10,379 nucleotides of DNA from Phyllobacteriaceae bacterium. Lineage in GTDB: Bacteria > Pseudomonadota > Alphaproteobacteria > Rhizobiales > Ancalomicrobiaceae. The notes under the pieces were generated by a model. The model ran no database searches. It saw only the letters and a program-made list of their open reading frames with translations, and was not told where the DNA came from. Position 1 is the first letter of the stretch. Each line of letters begins with the position of its first letter. A program made the position numbers and the translations under genes. Where the stretch lies: assembly GCA_012517025.1 (NCBI GenBank), contig JAAYVT010000066.1, forward strand, positions 1-10,379, read 5' to 3'. Of this stretch, positions 6,815 through 10,379 are shown piece by piece.

Positions 6815-7768
6815 ATGACCGATCCGGCATCCGTCCCGCCCTCCTCCGGCGTCGTCGCCGACGCGGTGAAAGGACATTGGGCCGACACGCTGCTGCCGGC
6901 GGCCTTGCGTCCCTACGCCCGGCTGGCGCGGTGGGAGCGGCCGATCGGCTGGTGGCTGCTGTTGTGGCCGTGCTGGTGGTCGGCGGCGCTGGCGGCCGAT
7001 CACGCTGGGCGGGCGTGGCCGAACCCGTGGCACCTCGTGCTGTTCCTGATCGGCGCGGTGGCGATGCGCGGGGCCGGCTGCACCTGGAACGATCTGGTCG
7101 ATCGCGAGATCGACGGCAAGGTCGCCCGCACCCGGTCGCGACCGATCCCGTCGGGACAGGTGAGCGTCGCGCAGGCGCGGGTCTTCCTGGCGGCGCAGGC
7201 GCTGGTCGGCCTCGTCGTGCTGTTGCAGTTCGATCGCTTCACCGTGCTGCTCGGCTTCGCCTCGCTCGGAGTGGTGGCGATCTATCCGTTCATGAAACGC
7301 GTCACCGACTGGCCGCAGGCCTTCCTCGGCCTCGCCTTCTCGTGGGGCGCGCTGATGGGTTGGGCGGCGGCGCTCGGCCGGCTCGACCTCGCCCCGGTGG
7401 CGCTCTATCTCGGCGCGATCGCCTGGACCATCGGCTACGACACCATCTACGCCCACCAGGACAAGGAGGACGACGCCATCGTCGGCGTGCGCTCCACCGC
7501 CCGGCTGTTCGGCGAAGACACCCGCAGCTGGCTCGTCCGGCTCTACGGCGCGACGGTGGTGTTGTTCGCCATCGCCTTGTTCGCGGCGGGCGCGGGGCCC
7601 CTAGCCTACCTCGGCCTCGCCGGCTTCGCCGTGCACCTCGGCCACCAGATCGCCACCCTCGACATCGACGACGGCGATCGCTGCCTGAAGCAGTTTCGCT
7701 CCAACCGCGAGGCGGGATGGATCCTGTTCGCCGGGCTGCTGGCCGATGCGGCGCGGCACGCCTTCTGA
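6815..7768 (+). CDS. ubiA: 4-hydroxybenzoate polyprenyltransferase
   Basis: The product is 317 residues from the ATG at 6815, with GGAG (6804-6807) seven bases upstream. It is an integral inner-membrane enzyme with about nine hydrophobic segments spread over residues 45-315. Both Asp-rich prenyl-diphosphate sites are present: NDLVDREID (92-100, the NDxxDxxxD signature) and YDTIYAHQDKEDD (208-220). Family knowledge: it attaches the polyprenyl tail to 4-hydroxybenzoate in ubiquinone biosynthesis, using magnesium. The C-terminal LDIDDGDRCLKQFRSN is typical of the alphaproteobacterial UbiA group and separates it from haem O synthase or chlorophyll synthase relatives. It is divergent from purD (127 bases) and converges on the DUF6101 gene. 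The extreme 3' end takes part in an inverted repeat. Confidence 0.95.
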   Translation: MTDPASVPPSSGVVADAVKGHWADTLLPAALRPYARLARWERPIGWWLLLWPCWWSAALAADHAGRAWPNPWHLVLFLIGAVAMRGAGCTWNDLVDREIDGKVARTRSRPIPSGQVSVAQARVFLAAQALVGLVVLLQFDRFTVLLGFASLGVVAIYPFMKRVTDWPQAFLGLAFSWGALMGWAAALGRLDLAPVALYLGAIAWTIGYDTIYAHQDKEDDAIVGVRSTARLFGEDTRSWLVRLYGATVVLFAIALFAAGAGPLAYLGLAGFAVHLGHQIATLDIDDGDRCLKQFRSNREAGWILFAGLLADAARHAF

Positions 7769-7800
7769 TCCCCGAACTTCGGAGCCTCGAATCAGAAGGC
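7760..7800 (+). terminator. Ten-base-pair inverted repeat spanning the ubiA stop codon
   Basis: GCCTTCTGAT (7760-7769), which includes the TGA stop, is perfectly complementary to ATCAGAAGGC (7791-7800). The 21-base loop holds a second small inverted repeat (CCGAACTTCGG). No U-run follows on the plus strand. It may end or protect the ubiA mRNA. Its right arm overlaps the neighbouring repeat at 7798-7827, so the two stems cannot both form in full. Confidence 0.45.
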
Positions 7801-7827
7801 CCCGTCACGGGGTCGCGGGACGGGGCC
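7798..7827 (-). terminator. Terminator-like hairpin between ubiA and the DUF6101 gene
   Basis: GGCCCCGTC (7798-7806) and GACGGGGCC (7819-7827) form a perfect nine-base-pair stem around a 12-base loop. Read on the minus strand, as the end of the DUF6101 transcript 33 bases after its stop, the stem is followed by TTCTGATT, a weak U-rich stretch. On the plus strand no such stretch follows. It lies between convergent genes, as expected for a terminator. Confidence 0.55.
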
Positions 7828-7859
7828 AGTCACAGGGGGTACGTCGTCTTCTTCGGGGG

Positions 7860-8477
7860 TCAGTCGCGAGCGAACATCTCGCGACGATCGGCGGCGAGCG
7901 GCAGCGTCGTGGCGACGCCGACCTTGCGGCGGGTGAGGAAACGCGGGCGACGGCCGGCGAGCACCGAGCGGCGGCGACGCGGACGCGGGGCGGCGACGCA
8001 CACCGCACCGAGACGGGTCTCGATCGCGTGCCAAGAGCCGTCGGCCTCGACCACCAGCATCGGCAGCGACAGGACGCGGGCCCAGCCCTTCCAGTCGGCG
8101 ACGACGTCGTCGAGATCGCGCGCCACCGACAGCGGCAGAGACAGATGCGGATCGCGATGAAGCAATTCGAGGATCACCAGGCCTTCACCGTCGGGATCGA
8201 CCGGGTCGACGCAGGTGCGCACCGACACGCCCTCGAAGGCGGCCATCGGCAACCGCATCGCCATCGGAATGCCGGAGGGCAAACGGCGGCAGACGCTGAC
8301 CATCGAGGCTTCGATGACGACCGCCGCCTCGCCCATCTCGCGCCCACTGCGCGGATCGACGCCGGTGTCGTACCGATACTTCTGCGGCAGCGCCCTGGGA
8401 TCCAGGCGCAAGGGTTCCCCCGCTCGAACCTCGGCCTCACGGCCGATGCTCGAGGTCTTCGTCGCATGTCGCGTCAC
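7860..8477 (-). CDS. DUF6101 family protein, function unknown
   Basis: The product is 205 residues from a GTG at 8477, chosen because AGGAGG (8483-8488) sits five bases upstream. The frame runs on to an ATG at 8597, but that start has no ribosome binding site. I match this to the DUF6101 group seen in Hyphomicrobiales from memory of its pattern: an N-terminal LRLDPRALP, a middle region with MAMRLPMAAFEGVSVR and HRDPHLSLPL, a DLDDVVADWKGWARVLSLP core, and a basic C-terminus with PRRRRSVLAGRRP and FLTRRK. No catalytic motif, signal peptide or membrane helix is visible. The Arg-rich end (166-185) could bind nucleic acid or acidic surfaces; that is inference. It is convergent with ubiA and divergent from tldE. 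The leader carries alternative hairpins and the shared 13-mer. Confidence 0.85.
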   Translation of the reverse strand: MTRHATKTSSIGREAEVRAGEPLRLDPRALPQKYRYDTGVDPRSGREMGEAAVVIEASMVSVCRRLPSGIPMAMRLPMAAFEGVSVRTCVDPVDPDGEGLVILELLHRDPHLSLPLSVARDLDDVVADWKGWARVLSLPMLVVEADGSWHAIETRLGAVCVAAPRPRRRRSVLAGRRPRFLTRRKVGVATTLPLAADRREMFARD

Positions 8478-8482
8478 GATCG

Positions 8483-8488
8483 CCTCCT
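8483..8488 (-). promoter_or_regulatory. Ribosome binding site that fixes the GTG start of the DUF6101 gene
   Basis: AGGAGG on the minus strand is a full Shine-Dalgarno sequence five bases before the GTG at 8477. It decides in favour of GTG over the in-frame ATG 120 bases upstream, whose preceding bases (CGTCAACCCT) contain no such sequence. Confidence 0.75.
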
Positions 8489-8492
8489 GCGG

Positions 8493-8534
8493 GTCTTTCG
8501 CTCTTCTCGCGAAGACCTCGCTTCGTCTTCGTGA
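8493..8534 (-). promoter_or_regulatory. Mutually exclusive hairpins in the DUF6101 mRNA leader
   Basis: The minus-strand arm GTCTTCGC (8516-8509) can pair two ways. Downstream it pairs with GCGAAAGAC (8501-8493): eight base pairs with one bulged A, loop GAGAAGA, ending four bases before the AGGAGG. Upstream it pairs with CGAAGAC (8531-8525): seven continuous pairs, loop GAAGCGAG, extendable past an A/C mismatch. Sharing an arm means only one stem forms at a time, the geometry of a leader switch. No known riboswitch class is recognised, and the repeated GAAGAC/GTCTTC words could also be chance. Confidence 0.35.
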
Positions 8535-8559
8535 AGATGCGCCCGCAGGGGTCGGAATC

Positions 8560-8572
8560 GGCTTAAGAAAGC
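8560..8572 (-). repeat. 13-base motif shared with the tadG-like leader, copy 2
   Basis: The minus-strand sequence GCTTTCTTAAGCC is identical to 2084-2096 and points toward the DUF6101 gene, 82 bases before its GTG. A GATTC (a GANTC site of the type methylated by CcrM) directly follows it on the minus strand at 8558-8554. If the far-upstream ATG were the real start, this copy would be coding. Confidence 0.5.
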
Positions 8573-8725
8573 TGGTTGAAAAACCGTTGATCTCCATAGG
8601 GTTGACGAGCGGTGAGCGAGATCGTGACGATTCGAACGATCGCTTCCCGCGCCGTCGGCGCCCTTGTCGAGGCCGCCGCCGCGGCCTAAACCGGAACGAT
8701 CCCGCATCTCCGACGAGGAGCCCTC

Positions 8726-10069
8726 ATGACCGACGTGCTCGATTCCTCCGACCTCGAAAAGGCCGCCCACCGCTTGGTCGAGGCCGCCCGCCGGGCCGGC
8801 GCCGACCGGGCCGACGCGGTGGCGGTACGCGGCGTGTCGCTGTCGGTCGGGGTGCGGCTCGGCGCGGTCGAAGAGAGCGAGCGGGCGGAGGGCGACGACT
8901 TCGGCCTGCGCGTCTTCGTCGGCCGCCGCCACGCCACCGTCTCCGCCAACACCTTCTCCGATCCGGCGGCCTTGGCCGAACGCGCCGTGGCGATGGCGCG
9001 GGTGGCGCCGGAGGATCCTTGGGCCGACCTGATCGAGGAGAACCGTCTCGCCCGCGAGATCGCCGATCTCGACCTCGTCGATCCGGCGACGCCGAACGCG
9101 GCGGAGCTGACGACGCTGGCGCTCGCCTGCGAGGACGCCGCCCGCGCCGTCGCCGGCGTCACCAATTCCGGCGGAGCTTCGGCGTCGTGGTCGCTCGGCG
9201 GGCTGGTGCTGGTCACCTCGCACGGCTTCTCGGGATCGTGGATGCGCACCGGCCATTCGCTGTCGGTCTCGGCGCTTGCGGGCAGCGGGACCGGCATGCA
9301 GCGCGACTGGGACGCCTCCTCCAAGATCTGGGGCGAGGATCTCGACACCCCGGAGACGATCGGCCGGCGCGCCGGCGAACGCGCGGTGGCGCGGCTCGCC
9401 CCGCGCAAGGTCGACACCGGCACCGCCACGGTGCTGTGGGAGCCGCGCGCCGCGACCAGTCTGGTCGGCCACCTCGTCTCGGCGATCAACGGCGCGGCGG
9501 TGGCGCGCAAGACCTCGTTCCTCAAGGATCGGCTGGGCGAGGCGGTGTTCTCGCCCGCCATCACCATCGTCGACGATCCGCGCCGGCCGCGCGGCCTCGC
9601 CTCGCGTCCCTTCGACGGCGAGGGCGTGGCCGGTCCGGTGCTGAACCTCGTCGACGGCGGCGTGCTCACCACGTGGCTGCTCGACGGCGCCTCGGGACGC
9701 GAGCTCGGGCTCGCCTCGAACGGCCGGGCGTCGCGCGGCACCGGCTCGCCGTCGCCGGGATCGACCAACGTCACGCTGCTCGCCGGGCCGCATCGGCGCG
9801 ACGACCTCCTCGCCTCGATCGATCGCGGCCTGCTCGTCACCGACATGATCGGCTCCGGCGTCAACGGCATCACCGGCGACTATTCGCGCGGCGCCTCCGG
9901 CTTCTGGGTCGAGAACGGCGAGATTCTCTACCCCGTCAGCGAGATCACCATCGCCGGCAACCTGCGCGAGATGTACGCTCGGCTGGTGGCGGCGGACGAT
10001 CTCGAATATCGATTCTCCATCGCCACACCGAGTTTGATGATCGAAGGACTGACCATTGCCGGGCGCTGA
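8726..10069 (+). CDS. pmbA: TldE/PmbA family protein (non-catalytic partner of metalloprotease TldD)
   Basis: The product is 447 residues, the family's usual length, from the ATG at 8726 with AGGAG (8716-8720) five bases upstream. The TldD/PmbA fold is clear throughout. The C-terminal block GVNGITGDYSRGASGFW (378-394), followed by VENGEI, is the TldE/PmbA hallmark. The HExxxH zinc site of TldD is absent, which separates it from the catalytic partner. In E. coli, TldD and TldE form a cytoplasmic protease that matures microcin B17 and degrades the CcdA antitoxin. tldD is not in this window and must lie elsewhere. The gene is divergent from DUF6101, and its last 14 bases overlap the cysQ-like gene, so the two are almost certainly cotranscribed. 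Confidence 0.95.
   Translation: MTDVLDSSDLEKAAHRLVEAARRAGADRADAVAVRGVSLSVGVRLGAVEESERAEGDDFGLRVFVGRRHATVSANTFSDPAALAERAVAMARVAPEDPWADLIEENRLAREIADLDLVDPATPNAAELTTLALACEDAARAVAGVTNSGGASASWSLGGLVLVTSHGFSGSWMRTGHSLSVSALAGSGTGMQRDWDASSKIWGEDLDTPETIGRRAGERAVARLAPRKVDTGTATVLWEPRAATSLVGHLVSAINGAAVARKTSFLKDRLGEAVFSPAITIVDDPRRPRGLASRPFDGEGVAGPVLNLVDGGVLTTWLLDGASGRELGLASNGRASRGTGSPSPGSTNVTLLAGPHRRDDLLASIDRGLLVTDMIGSGVNGITGDYSRGASGFWVENGEILYPVSEITIAGNLREMYARLVAADDLEYRFSIATPSLMIEGLTIAGR
10044..10048 (+). promoter_or_regulatory. Ribosome binding site for the cysQ-like gene, inside pmbA
   Basis: AAGGA lies within the pmbA coding sequence, seven bases before the TTG at 10056. It supports that TTG as the start, since no ATG or GTG in the same frame lies nearby. 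Confidence 0.5.
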
Positions 10070-10379
10070 CGCCACGCTCTCCGAAGATCTCTCGCTGCTC
10101 GCCGAAACGGCGCGGGCGGCCGGCGACGTCGCACTGTCGTTCTTCCGCCGCGACCCGGCGGTCTGGCACAAGAGCGGCGGCTCGCCGGTCAGCGAGGCCG
10201 ACGTCGCGGTCGACCGGCTGCTCGCCGAGCGGCTGTGCGCGGCGCGGCCGGCCTACGGCTGGCTGTCGGAGGAGACGGCGGACGGGCCGGACCGGCTGGA
10301 GCGGCGGCGGGTCTTCGTCGTCGATCCGATCGACGGCACTCGCGCCTTCTTGCGCGGCGACGAGGAATGGACGGTGTCG
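10056..10379 (+). CDS. cysQ: 3'(2'),5'-bisphosphate nucleotidase CysQ-like, inositol monophosphatase superfamily (5' part only)
   Basis: The frame is open for 108 codons from a TTG at 10056 to the window edge. The inositol-monophosphatase fold is shown by SEAD (47-50), SEET (71-74, Glu72 and Glu73) and the metal-binding VVDPIDGTRAF with Asp90 and Asp93. GGSPVSEADVAVD and YGWLSEET resemble rhizobial CysQ-type proteins. CysQ removes a phosphate from PAP or PAPS in sulfate assimilation; the wider family also includes inositol and fructose-1,6-bisphosphatases, and the specificity-determining C-terminal half is missing. The start overlaps pmbA by 14 bases, implying translational coupling. TTG is inferred from position and the AAGGA upstream. 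Confidence 0.85.
   Translation, partial: MPGADATLSEDLSLLAETARAAGDVALSFFRRDPAVWHKSGGSPVSEADVAVDRLLAERLCAARPAYGWLSEETADGPDRLERRRVFVVDPIDGTRAFLRGDEEWTVS

Noticed and set aside
5161..8160. A 999-codon plus-strand open frame running antisense to purD and across ubiA
   Set aside because: It is low-complexity, rich in Arg, Gly, Ala and Asp, has no recognisable domain, and lies opposite or out of frame with clearly real genes. Very GC-rich DNA commonly lacks stops in shadow frames.
8478..8597. ATG start at 8597 for the DUF6101 gene, adding 40 residues
   Set aside because: No ribosome binding site precedes it, while AGGAGG sits ideally before GTG 8477 and the shorter product fits the family. If the ATG were real, the leader hairpins and one 13-mer copy would be coding.
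8602..8630. TTGACG at 8602 as a sigma-70 promoter for pmbA
   Set aside because: No acceptable -10 box lies 16-18 bases downstream, so the -35-like word alone is not enough.
8671..8686. GGCCGC / GCGGCC inverted repeat before pmbA as a terminator or operator
   Set aside because: It is a six-base GC stem with no T run and no second copy, which is expected by chance at this composition.
8474..10171. A 565-codon minus-strand open frame opposite pmbA
   Set aside because: The plus strand encodes an unmistakable TldE/PmbA with full-length family motifs, and the antisense product has shadow-type composition.

Overview
This window looks like chromosomal DNA from a high-GC alphaproteobacterium, most likely a member of the Hyphomicrobiales (Rhizobiales). 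The evidence is uniformly GC-rich codon use and proteins that resemble that order's versions: an RluB-type enzyme with a long Arg/Gly tail, a TadG-like protein with a CxxxC segment, a DUF6101 protein, and a UbiA / DUF6101 / TldE / CysQ gene order. I cannot name the genus. I see no insertion sequences, phage genes, tRNA or rRNA genes, CRISPR arrays or base-composition islands, and genes are packed with gaps of 30 to 248 bases. The region reads as core genome, and I did not find a convincing new multi-gene system.

Layout. The left end holds an rRNA pseudouridine synthase (rluB-like, minus strand, tail cut by the window edge). It is divergent from the tRNA adenosine deaminase gene tadA (1530-1985). 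Next comes an orphan TadG-like, membrane-anchored von Willebrand A protein (2149-3465). The tRNA gene tadA and the pilus 'Tad' family share a name only. A minus-strand run follows, probably read purD (5407-6687), then a fluoroacetate-dehalogenase-type alpha/beta hydrolase (4392-5309), then a patatin/RssA-like phospholipase (3496-4341). ubiA (6815-7768) is divergent from purD. It converges on a DUF6101 gene (7860-8477, minus), which is divergent from tldE/pmbA (8726-10069). tldE overlaps the start of a cysQ-like phosphatase that runs off the right edge.

Roles. The products cover RNA modification (RluB, TadA), purine synthesis (PurD), ubiquinone synthesis (UbiA), peptide maturation or proteolysis (TldE), sulfur-nucleotide or inositol phosphate turnover (CysQ-like), lipid hydrolysis (patatin), a possible dehalogenase, a surface or pilus-associated vWA protein, and one uncharacterised family. 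They do not form one pathway; the arrangement is a chain of short housekeeping operons.

The most interesting signals are mostly outside the proteins. An identical AT-containing 13-mer lies in the same orientation upstream of two unrelated genes (tadG-like and DUF6101). The DUF6101 leader can form two mutually exclusive hairpins next to its ribosome binding site. Two inverted repeats overlap at the ubiA 3' end, one including the stop codon. There is also a possible EcfG-type stress promoter ahead of the TadG-like gene. At protein level, the notable points are an Asp replacing the usual His in the PurD GGREHA motif, a complete fluoroacetate-dehalogenase residue set in the hydrolase, and the aromatic-studded RG/RD tail of the RluB-like protein.
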